Position numbers and translations under genes: made by a program. A DNA stretch of 13,632 bases from Gemmatimonadota bacterium (lineage in GTDB: Bacteria > Gemmatimonadota > Gemmatimonadetes > Gemmatimonadales > GWC2-71-9). The first letter of the stretch is position 1, and every line of letters starts with the position of its first letter. Shown here piece after piece: positions 7,298-13,386 of the stretch. The notes beneath the pieces are model-generated. The model was not told the DNA's origin and did not search any database. It was given only the letters and a program-made list of their open reading frames with translations. The stretch covers positions 1 through 13,632 of the forward strand of contig JAEHDT010000217.1 in NCBI GenBank assembly GCA_016880225.1, read 5' to 3'.

Positions 7298-7510
7298 TCA
7301 GCCCCCTCCCACGAAATGCACCAGCTCGATTGCGTCGCCGGGCGCCACCGTCACCTCGCCCAGGCGCGGGCGGCGGACGATCGTTCGGTTGTGCTCGACA
7401 ACGACGGCGCGCGGATCGAGCGCGAGCGCGGCGAGCAGCTCGAGCAGGGTGGCCCCGCGCGTCACCGCGCGGCGCTCTCCGTTCACCACGACGTCGATCG
7501 TATCGTTCAT
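7298..7510 (-). CDS. thiS: Sulfur carrier protein ThiS
   Basis: ThiS is a small ubiquitin-like protein. Its C-terminal glycine is adenylated by ThiF/MoeB-type enzymes and converted to a thiocarboxylate that gives sulfur to ThiG. The 70-residue product begins with a beta strand and the NGE turn (VVVNGERR). The helix TLLELLAAL follows, then VVVEHNRTIVRR and GDAIELVHFVGGG at the end. The required C-terminal Gly-Gly is present, here as three glycines. A longer in-frame extension upstream to 7567 overlaps the preceding gene and is not homologous to ThiS. The ATG at 7510 overlaps the previous stop as ATGA. The direct thiS-thiG pairing supports the call. Confidence 0.94.
   Translation of the reverse strand: MNDTIDVVVNGERRAVTRGATLLELLAALALDPRAVVVEHNRTIVRRPRLGEVTVAPGDAIELVHFVGGG
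7302..7310 (-). promoter_or_regulatory. Shine-Dalgarno for thiG inside the ThiS Gly-Gly tail codons
   Basis: The minus-strand run GGGAGGGGG (7310-7302) contains GGAGG at 7309-7305, 9 bases before the thiG ATG. The same bases encode the C-terminal glycines of ThiS (GGA GGG GGC). This makes the catalytic tail of ThiS and the ribosome-binding site of its partner one element. Confidence 0.65.
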
Positions 7511-8109
7511 TCCGCAAGCTCCTCGAGCGTCCGCCGCGCCGCGTCCGCCGGATCCTCCGCGTCCCACAGCCCGCGGATCGCGGCCGCGCCGTGCGCCCCC
7601 GCGTCCCGCACCTCGCGAGCGGTTTCGGCGGTGACGCCGCCGATGGCGATGACGGGGAGCCCGAGACCGGCGATCTCCCGCAGCCGGGCGAGGCCGAGCG
7701 GCTCTCGATCGGGATGCGTGGCGGTCCGAAACACCGGCCCTACCAAAAGATAGTCGGCGCCGCCGGCGCGCGCGTCCGCCGCTTCACGCAGGTCGTGCAC
7801 CGATACGCCGATCCACCAACCAGGGCCGATGCGGCGAGCGTCGCCGGGAGCGAGGCTGCCGCGTCCCAGCTGGACGCCCGTCGCGCCCGCGGCGAGCGCC
7901 ACGTCGAGGCGGTCGTTCACGAACAGGAGGGCGGGCGCACAGGCGGACAGGCGGACGGCCAGCGCGTAATGCTCGAGCCCCGACAAGCTGCGTCCGCGGG
8001 CGTGGAAAGCGAGTTGCCCGCCGCCGCCTGCCGCCAGCGCGCGCGCGACCTCGTCCAAGTCGGGCCGGCGGGCGATGCGCTCGTCGGTGACGGCGTGCAG
8101 CCGCGGCAG
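7507..8109 (-). CDS. TenI/ThiE-family protein, more like thiazole tautomerase TenI; start codon uncertain
   Basis: This is a TIM-barrel protein of the thiamine phosphate synthase/TenI family. Several segments fit TenI better than ThiE. LHAVTDE opens the barrel. FHARGRSLSG replaces the ThiE motif VQLRxKD and resembles the HIRERS segment of Bacillus TenI. GVQLGRGSLAP has Gln where ThiE has His. GVSVHDL has SVH rather than STH. TATH replaces the ThiE phosphate-binding TxTK. GPVF and VIAIGGVT are shared by both groups. TenI isomerises the ThiG product, which fits the position just before thiS and thiG. The first canonical start, TTG at 8058, removes the first barrel strand. A CTG at 8109 would give 200 residues but has no good ribosome-binding site. 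The stop overlaps thiS as ATGA. ThiE activity cannot be excluded. Confidence 0.82.
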   Translation of the reverse strand: MPRLHAVTDERIARRPDLDEVARALAAGGGGQLAFHARGRSLSGLEHYALAVRLSACAPALLFVNDRLDVALAAGATGVQLGRGSLAPGDARRIGPGWWIGVSVHDLREAADARAGGADYLLVGPVFRTATHPDREPLGLARLREIAGLGLPVIAIGGVTAETAREVRDAGAHGAAAIRGLWDAEDPADAARRTLEELAE

Positions 8110-8123
8110 CCCGGCGCGGGACC

Positions 8124-9047
8124 CTACGCGAACCGCTGCCCCTCCCGTGCACCACGCCCGCGCAGCCAGTCGGCGGCGGGCATGCGCGGCTTGCCGGCGG
8201 GCTGGACTTCTTCTACCAGCACCGCCCCCTGTCCCGTCGTGATCCGCAGCCCGTCATCCGTCTTGCGTATCTCGCCGGGGCCGCCGCCATCCTCCACGAC
8301 GCTGGCGCCGAACAGCTTCACCTCACGGCCGTCGAGCTCGCTCCAGGCTCCCGGCTTCGGGTCGAGCGCGCGGATCACGCGTGCGACCCGCTCGGCGGGA
8401 TCGGTCCAGCGGATGCGCGCCACCTCGCGGCTGAGCTTCGGGGCGTAGGTCGCGCGGGCGTGGTCCTGCGGGCGGTGCTGCAAGCCATTGGTCTCGAGCA
8501 GCGACAGCGCCTCAACCAGCGCCTGCGCCCCCATCTCGGAGAGGTGCTCCGACAGCTCGCCCCCCGTCACCTCTGGATCGATGTCGTGCGGGATCTGCAG
8601 CAGGATGGGACCGGAGTCGAGCCCCGCCTCCATCTGCATGATCGTGACGCCAGTCTGTCGGAGCCCGTTCAGGATCGCCCACTCGACGGGCGCCGCGCCG
8701 CGCAGCTCGGGGAGGAGCGACGGGTGGACGTTGAGCATGCCGTAACGCGGCAGCGCGAGCAGCGCGGGCGCGAGAATGTGGCCGTACGCCACCACCACGC
8801 CGACGTCCGGCGCGAGCGCCTTGAGCTGCGCGAGGAACGCGTCGTCGCTCGGCCGCACGGGCTGCAGCACCGGCACGTCCTCGGCCTGCGCGGCGATCTT
8901 CACGGGCGGCGGGACGGCGGTCGAGCGGGAGCGGCCTTGGGGTTTGTCCGGGCGCGTCACGGCAGCCACGACGTCGAACCCTTCGCCCAGCAGTGCTTCG
9001 AGGGAGGGGACGGCGAATTCCGGGGTCCCAAAAAAAACTACGCGCAC
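8124..9047 (-). CDS. fmt: Methionyl-tRNA formyltransferase
   Basis: Fmt uses 10-formyltetrahydrofolate to formylate the initiator Met-tRNA. The 307-residue product is of normal length. It starts VVFFGTPEFAVPSL, the nucleotide-fold opening of the family. Catalytic residues are visible as Asn106 and His108 in NVHPSLLPELRGAAP, and Asp144 in GLDSGPIL. A C-terminal tRNA-binding domain follows (about 205-300, containing IRALDPKPGAW). The start is GTG at 9047, one base after the def stop. Codons 4 to 6 contain a run of eight T, unusual at this GC content. Pairing with def is the classic arrangement, since deformylase removes the formyl group that Fmt adds. Confidence 0.97.
   Translation of the reverse strand: MRVVFFGTPEFAVPSLEALLGEGFDVVAAVTRPDKPQGRSRSTAVPPPVKIAAQAEDVPVLQPVRPSDDAFLAQLKALAPDVGVVVAYGHILAPALLALPRYGMLNVHPSLLPELRGAAPVEWAILNGLRQTGVTIMQMEAGLDSGPILLQIPHDIDPEVTGGELSEHLSEMGAQALVEALSLLETNGLQHRPQDHARATYAPKLSREVARIRWTDPAERVARVIRALDPKPGAWSELDGREVKLFGASVVEDGGGPGEIRKTDDGLRITTGQGAVLVEEVQPAGKPRMPAADWLRGRGAREGQRFA
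9030..9037. repeat. Homopolymer A8/T8 at the start of fmt
   Basis: Eight A on the plus strand (eight T in the mRNA sense) span codons 4-6 of fmt, coding Val-Phe-Phe. The encoded residues are normal for Fmt, so the run is in frame as read. Runs of this length are prone to slippage in replication and transcription. Confidence 0.9.
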
Positions 9048-9048
9048 A

Positions 9049-9597
9049 CTACAGCTCGCCCGCCGGCTCCGGGGTGACCTCCTTCAGGTAGCCGGACTGA
9101 CCCTTGCGGGACTTCTTCCACTTCGCGAGCAGCAGACCCCGCTTCACCGCGCTCAGATGGTCGAGGAACAGTACGCCGTCGAGGTGGTCGATCTCGTGCT
9201 GCACCGCCCGCGCCTTGTAGCCGGATACGTCGGCGCGGTAGGGCCGTCCGTTGCGGTCGAGCGCCTCGAGCGTCACCTCGAGCGGGCGCTCCACCTCCCC
9301 GAAGATCTCGGGGATGGAGAGGCAGCCCTCTTCGGCGGCCTCCACGACGTCGCCGGCGTGGACGATGCGCGGGTTGATCAGCACGAGGGGAGGCGGGTCG
9401 TCGTCTCCCACGTCGACGACGGCCACGCGTTGTGCGACGCCCACCTGGTTCGCCGCGAGTCCGACGCCCTTCGCTGCGCGCATCGTTTCGAACAGGTCGT
9501 CCACCAGGCGGCGCACGGCGTCGTCCACGGCGGCGACCGGAGTGGCGCGCTGTCGCAGCACGGGTGAGCCGAGCAGGTGGAGCTGACGGACCGTCAC
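9049..9597 (-). CDS. def: Peptide deformylase
   Basis: Deformylase removes the formyl group from the N-terminal methionine of new proteins. All three motifs are present in the 182-residue product: GVGLAANQ (44-51), EGCLSIP (90-96, metal ligand Cys92), and QHEIDHLDG (133-141, ligands His134 and His138, catalytic Glu135). The C-terminus adds a Lys/Arg-rich segment (about 152-166) after the usual core. The GTG start at 9597 overlaps the yajC stop as GTGA. The stop is one base before the fmt start, so deformylase and formyltransferase are made from neighbouring cistrons. Confidence 0.97.
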   Translation of the reverse strand: MTVRQLHLLGSPVLRQRATPVAAVDDAVRRLVDDLFETMRAAKGVGLAANQVGVAQRVAVVDVGDDDPPPLVLINPRIVHAGDVVEAAEEGCLSIPEIFGEVERPLEVTLEALDRNGRPYRADVSGYKARAVQHEIDHLDGVLFLDHLSAVKRGLLLAKWKKSRKGQSGYLKEVTPEPAGEL

Positions 9598-9929
9598 TGG
9601 GGCTTGGCTTCGACGGGGCGGTTCAGGATGTTCGCGATGTTGGCGCGCATCACGATGAAGCGCGACTCCCCGCTCTTCACGGTGACCTCGTCGTCCTTCA
9701 GGTGCACGACCTCGCCGAGAATGCCGCCGGACGTGACCACGCGGTCGCCGCGCTGCAGCGAGGCGAGCAGTTGGCGGTGCCGCTCCTGCTGCCGGCGCTG
9801 CGGGCGGATCAGCATGAAGTAGAAGATCGCGACGAGGGCGGCGATCTGGACGAGAAAAACGGTAAGCCCGCCGCCGGCGCTCTGGCCGGAGGGGGCGAAC
9901 AGGAGAGCGAATGTCCCGAGCGGCGTCAT
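9594..9929 (-). CDS. yajC: YajC, Sec translocon accessory subunit
   Basis: YajC is a small inner-membrane protein associated with the SecDF complex. The 111-residue product has a periplasmic N-terminus and a single transmembrane helix (about 22-41). The hallmark FYFMLIRPQRRQQER follows, then the soluble domain RGDRVVTSGGILGEVV. The frame is open further upstream, but that part lies inside tgt and is unrelated. ATG at 9929 overlaps the tgt stop as ATGA. The queA-tgt-yajC order is widely conserved. The usual next genes secD and secF are absent here, replaced by def and fmt. Confidence 0.95.
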   Translation of the reverse strand: MTPLGTFALLFAPSGQSAGGGLTVFLVQIAALVAIFYFMLIRPQRRQQERHRQLLASLQRGDRVVTSGGILGEVVHLKDDEVTVKSGESRFIVMRANIANILNRPVEAKPQ

Positions 9930-11050
9930 GCGGTTCCCGGGTGCAGGTAGCGGCGGCGCCACTCCGCGGCCCACGGGCCGAAGGCGCTTCGCCGGATGGC
10001 GGCCCGCATCTCGCTCGCGAGCCGGATCAGGAAACGGACGTTGTGCAGCGACAGGAGCCGCAGCCCCAGCAGCTCCTCCGCCACGAACAGATGGCGCAGG
10101 TAGCCGCGCGAGAAGGTCGTGCACGTCTCGCAGTCGCACGTCGCGTCGAGCGGCCGCGGGTCCTCGCGGTGCTCGGCGTTGCGGATGTTCACGGGTCCGT
10201 CGGGCGTGAAGGCCGAGCCGTTCCGGCCGTTGCGCGTCGGCGCGACGCAGTCGAACAGATCGATGCCGCGCTCCACCGCCGCCACCAGGTCTTCCGGGAA
10301 CCCCACGCCCATAAGATAACGAGGCACGGCGGGCGGCAGCCGCGGCTCCAGCCGCTCGAGCACCTCGTACATCGCCGGCTTCGGCTCCCCGACCGACAGG
10401 CCACCGATGGCGAGGCCGGTCCAGGGGTGCATGTCGCAGATCCGGCGCAGACCTTCCTCACGGAGCGCCAGGTGGGTGCCGCCCTGGAGGATGGGCCAGA
10501 GGGTCTGGCCGCCGGGCCGCAGCTCTTCGTGCCGCTTGGCGCACCGCTCCAGCCATCTGAGGGTCCGTTCCAGCGCGTCGCGAGCCACGCTCGCGTCCGC
10601 CCCGCCCGGCACGACGTGATCGAACGCCATCGCCACGTCGGCGCCGAGCGTCCACTGGATCTCCGTCGCGCGCTCGGGCGTGAGACGGCGGCGGCTTCCG
10701 TCCACGTGGCTCTGGAAATCGACCCCGTCCTCGTCCACGCGCCGGAAGCCTTGGAGCGAGAACACCTGATAGCCTCCGGAGTCGGTGAGCAGGGGTCGGT
10801 CCCAGCCCATGAACCGGTGCAGGCCCCCGAGCGTCTCGACCACGCGCTCGCCCGGGCGGACGTGTAGGTGATATGTGTTGGCGAGCACCAGGGTGGCGCC
10901 CGCGGCGCGCAGGTCGGCGGGAGATAGCGTGCGCACGGTTCCCTGGGTGCCCACGGGCATGAACACAGGCGTCTCGACCGTGCCGTGGGGCAGGGTGAGC
11001 GTGCCGGCGCGGGCGGGGCCGGAGGTGGCGTCGATGTGGAAGTCGAACAC
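9926..11050 (-). CDS. tgt: tRNA-guanine(34) transglycosylase
   Basis: Bacterial Tgt exchanges guanine 34 of GUN-anticodon tRNAs for preQ1, the step before QueA. The 374-residue TIM barrel contains TPVFMPVGTQGTV (27-39) and LLTDSGGYQVFSL (87-99, with catalytic Asp90). The nucleophile Asp264 lies in IDLFDCVAPTRNGRNG. The zinc site is Cys305, Cys307 and Cys310 in CDCETC, plus His336. The segment AFDHVVPGG replaces the more common AFDECxP. The start is GTG at 11050, which places the conserved FDFHI opening at residue 2. No strong ribosome-binding site is seen, and a large hairpin ends about 18 bases upstream. The stop overlaps yajC as ATGA. Confidence 0.97.
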   Translation of the reverse strand: MFDFHIDATSGPARAGTLTLPHGTVETPVFMPVGTQGTVRTLSPADLRAAGATLVLANTYHLHVRPGERVVETLGGLHRFMGWDRPLLTDSGGYQVFSLQGFRRVDEDGVDFQSHVDGSRRRLTPERATEIQWTLGADVAMAFDHVVPGGADASVARDALERTLRWLERCAKRHEELRPGGQTLWPILQGGTHLALREEGLRRICDMHPWTGLAIGGLSVGEPKPAMYEVLERLEPRLPPAVPRYLMGVGFPEDLVAAVERGIDLFDCVAPTRNGRNGSAFTPDGPVNIRNAEHREDPRPLDATCDCETCTTFSRGYLRHLFVAEELLGLRLLSLHNVRFLIRLASEMRAAIRRSAFGPWAAEWRRRYLHPGTA

Positions 11051-11061
11051 GGGTCAGCCCA

Positions 11062-11141
11062 GAACGCGGAACGCGGAAGTCGGAACGCGGAACAGACGCT
11101 CGCCCCTCCGTTCCGCGTTCCGCCGTCGCACTTCCGCGTTC
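11062..11141. repeat. Large imperfect palindrome of GAACGCGGAA units between queA and tgt
   Basis: The only real intergenic gap on the minus strand (11051-11139) is mostly one inverted repeat. GAACGCGGAA occurs at 11062-11071 and 11083-11092, and its reverse complement at 11111-11120 and 11132-11141. Bases 11081-11093 pair perfectly with 11110-11122 (13 bp). Bases 11069-11080 pair with 11130-11141 (12 bp). This gives a 25-bp stem with a one-sided 7-base bulge (11123-11129) and a 16-base loop. The stem includes the queA stop codon on one side and ends about 18 bases before the tgt start. No T-run follows, so it is not a standard terminator. It may be a REP-like element, an mRNA-processing or stability structure, or a control point for tgt. 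Confidence 0.85.
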
Positions 11142-12171
11142 ACACGATCACCATGGCATCGCCGTATGAATAGAACCGATATCTCTCTTTCACCGCTTCC
11201 CGATACGCCGCCATCACGCGCTCAAAGCCCCCGAATGCGCACACCAACATTAGCAGCGTCGAGCGGGGGAGGTGAAAGTTCGTGAGCAGCCGGTCCACGG
11301 CGCGGAACGCGTACGGTGGATAGATGAAGAGACTCGTGTCGCCCGCGCCGGGGCGCACGCGGCCGTCGGCCCCCGCCGCGGTCTCGAGCGTCCGCGCCAC
11401 GGTGGTCCCGACCGCCCACACGTGACCGCCCGCCGCGCGACGCTCGTTGATCAGCGCGGCGGTCTCGGGGCTCACGACGTAGCCCTCGGCGTGCATGTGA
11501 TGGGCGGTGGGATCGTCCGCCTCGACGGGCTTGAACGTCCCCGGCCCCACGTGCAGGTCCAGCGCGGCGACCGCGATGCCACGGGCGCGCACGCGGTCGA
11601 GCAGCCCGGGGGTGAAGTGGAGGCCCGCGGTGGGCGCGGCGACGCTGCCGTCGTGCGCTGCGTAAACCGTCTGATAGCGCTCGCGGTCCTCGGGACGCGG
11701 CCGCCGCCGGATGTAAGGCGGGAGGGGCACCTCGCCGTACTTGGCGAGCGTGGCCGCGGCGTCGAGCGCGCCCACGAACCGCACGCGCCGCAAGCCGCCA
11801 CCGAGCATCTCGAGGATCTCGACCGCACTGTCGGGACCGAAGGTGACGTGCCGCCCCGGCTTGAGCTTGCCGCCGGGATGTCCCATCGCGAGCCACGTCC
11901 CGTCGGGCCGGGCCCGGACCAGCAGCAGCTCCGCCGCGGCGCCCGCGTCCCGTTTCCCGTGCAGACGCGCGGGAATGACGCGGGAGACGTTCAAGACGAG
12001 CACGTCCGCGGGCGCCAGCAGCTCGACCACGTCCGGGAAGCGCCCGTGCCGGATCGCCCCGCTCGCGCGGTCCAGCACGAGCAATCGGCTGGCCGCGCGA
12101 TCGGGGAGCGGGTCCTGGGCGATCAGCTCCGGGGGAAGTGGGTAGTCGAAGTCGGAGGTGCGGAAGGTCAA
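11140..12171 (-). CDS. queA: S-adenosylmethionine:tRNA ribosyltransferase-isomerase
   Basis: QueA moves and rearranges the ribosyl part of SAM onto preQ1 in tRNA to make epoxyqueuosine, the step after Tgt. The 343-residue product opens with TSDFDYPLPPELIAQDPLPDR, typical of the family. It then shows SRVIPARLHGKR (63-74), GSVAAPTAGLHFT (175-187), HVGPGTFKPV (207-216), HHMHAE (224-229) and TNFHLPRSTLLMLV (297-310). The usual LNxTRVIPARL reads LNVSRVIPARL. The start is TTG at 12171, five bases after the ruvB stop; no better start lies near and the longer frame upstream runs through ruvB. The stop codon lies in the stem of the queA-tgt palindrome. Confidence 0.96.
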   Translation of the reverse strand: MTFRTSDFDYPLPPELIAQDPLPDRAASRLLVLDRASGAIRHGRFPDVVELLAPADVLVLNVSRVIPARLHGKRDAGAAAELLLVRARPDGTWLAMGHPGGKLKPGRHVTFGPDSAVEILEMLGGGLRRVRFVGALDAAATLAKYGEVPLPPYIRRRPRPEDRERYQTVYAAHDGSVAAPTAGLHFTPGLLDRVRARGIAVAALDLHVGPGTFKPVEADDPTAHHMHAEGYVVSPETAALINERRAAGGHVWAVGTTVARTLETAAGADGRVRPGAGDTSLFIYPPYAFRAVDRLLTNFHLPRSTLLMLVCAFGGFERVMAAYREAVKERYRFYSYGDAMVIV

Positions 12172-12176
12172 TCGCC

Positions 12177-13211
12177 TCAGCCGTCGAATATCGTCGGCTG
12201 TTCCGCGCTCTTGGGCGGCGTGAACCCGAAGTGCCGGTACGCGGTCCCCGTGGCGCAGCGGCCGCGCGGCGTGCGGGCGAGGAACCCCTGCTGCATCAGG
12301 AACGGCTCGTACACTTCTTCCAGGGTCCCGGCGTCTTCCCCGACGGCCGCGGCGATGGTCGTGAGCCCGACCGGGCCGCCCTCGAACTGCTCGATGATCG
12401 TCTTCAGGATGCGGCCGTCCATGTCGTCGAGCCCGAACTCGTCCACATCGAGGCGCTTCAGCGCTTCGGCCGCGACCGGCGCGGTGATCTTGCCGCCGGC
12501 GCGCACCTGCGCGTAGTCGCGCACCCGCTTGAGCAGGCGGTTGGCGACGCGCGGCGTGCCGCGGCTGCGGCGGGCGATCTCGGCGATGCCCGCCGCATCG
12601 GCGGGCACGTCGAGGATGCCGGCCGAGCGGCCGATGATCTGGGCGAGGTCGTCGGGCGGATAATACGAGAGCCGTTCCACCAGGCCGAACCTCGCGCGCA
12701 TCGGGGGCGTCAGTAGTCCGAACCGGGTGGTGGCGCCGATCAGCGTAAATCGCTCCAGCGCCATCGGAATGGTCTGGGCGTGCGGTCCGTCGGCGATGCG
12801 CACGTCCACGCGGAAGTCCTCCATTGCCGGATAGAGGAACTCCTCGAGCACCGGGCGGAGCCGATGCACCTCGTCGATGAACAGGATGTCGCCTGCCTTG
12901 AGCGACGTCAGCAGTCCGACGAGATCGCCCGGCCGCTCGAGCACCGGCCCCGACGTCGTGCGGATGTTGACCGCCAGCTCCTTCGCCATGAGCAGGGCGA
13001 GGGTGGTCTTGCCGAGCCCCGGGGGGCCGAAGAACAGTGCGTGGTCGAGCGGCTCGTGCCGCTGCTTCGCGGCGTCGATCGCGATCTGCAGGGATTCTTT
13101 GACTTTGGCCTGGCCGACGAACTCGTCGAGCCGCGAGGGCCGCAGCGCGGCATCGGTCAGCCGCTCGTCGGGGAGGGCTTCGGGAGTCGTGACCTGGGCG
13201 CGACCGGTCAT
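12177..13211 (-). CDS. ruvB: Holliday junction branch-migration helicase RuvB
   Basis: RuvB is the AAA+ motor that forms hexamers on DNA and, with RuvA, drives Holliday junction branch migration. The 344-residue product is of normal length. RPSRLDEFVGQ opens the AAA+ domain (24-34). Walker A is GPPGLGKT (62-69) and Walker B is ILFIDEVHRL (109-118). LIGATTR (157-163) carries sensor 1. MRARFG (171-176) contains the likely arginine finger, and GTPRVANRLL (218-227) sensor 2. A winged-helix DNA-binding domain follows (about 265-335, containing EPFLMQQGFLARTPRGR). The ATG overlaps the stop of the small zinc-ribbon gene as ATGA, with AGAAGG just upstream. Confidence 0.98.
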   Translation of the reverse strand: MTGRAQVTTPEALPDERLTDAALRPSRLDEFVGQAKVKESLQIAIDAAKQRHEPLDHALFFGPPGLGKTTLALLMAKELAVNIRTTSGPVLERPGDLVGLLTSLKAGDILFIDEVHRLRPVLEEFLYPAMEDFRVDVRIADGPHAQTIPMALERFTLIGATTRFGLLTPPMRARFGLVERLSYYPPDDLAQIIGRSAGILDVPADAAGIAEIARRSRGTPRVANRLLKRVRDYAQVRAGGKITAPVAAEALKRLDVDEFGLDDMDGRILKTIIEQFEGGPVGLTTIAAAVGEDAGTLEEVYEPFLMQQGFLARTPRGRCATGTAYRHFGFTPPKSAEQPTIFDG

Positions 13212-13384
13212 GCCACCTTCTTGCCCACCGGCCGGGCCCGCCACCGCACCGGCCGCGCATCGCGCTCGAGTGCGTGACGCGTATGACAGGTGACGCACTC
13301 GTCTTCGGCCCGCGTCGCGGCGTCGGGCACGAGCGCGCGGTTGGTCGAGCCGCAGCGCGTGCAGACCCACTCGGCTGTCATCAT
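13208..13384 (-). CDS. Small zinc-ribbon protein (58 residues) between ruvA and ruvB
   Basis: A 58-residue ORF fills the space between ruvA and ruvB. It starts with two ATG codons (13384 and 13381) and ends in TGA overlapping the ruvB ATG (ATGA). GGGGA lies about 6 bases upstream, and the ruvA stop is 2 bases away. The product has CTRCG at residues 8-12 and CVTC at 30-33, so two CxxC pairs 18 residues apart form a likely zinc ribbon. A basic tail follows (RWRARPVGKKVA). The coding frame gives a compact, plausible protein where ORF callers with a length cut-off near 60 residues would leave a gap. I do not recognise a named family. Nucleic-acid binding or a role with RuvAB is only a guess from the fold and position. 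Confidence 0.72.
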   Translation of the reverse strand: MMTAEWVCTRCGSTNRALVPDAATRAEDECVTCHTRHALERDARPVRWRARPVGKKVA

Positions 13385-13386
13385 CG

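Noticed and set aside
8100..8140. Possible Fmt-TenI fusion by a -1 frameshift at the fmt stop
   Set aside because: The two frames differ by one base near 8124-8133, but no slippery sequence or structure is evident there, and both proteins have complete normal ends without fusion.
11062..11141. Reading the queA-tgt repeat units as a CRISPR array or rho-independent terminator
   Set aside because: The units are only about 10 bases, in opposite orientations and without regular spacers. No T-run follows the stem on the minus strand.
11272..12516. Plus-strand ORF of 414 residues opposite queA and ruvB
   Set aside because: Composition is Arg/Gly/His-rich without a family match, and it crosses a gene boundary of the real strand.
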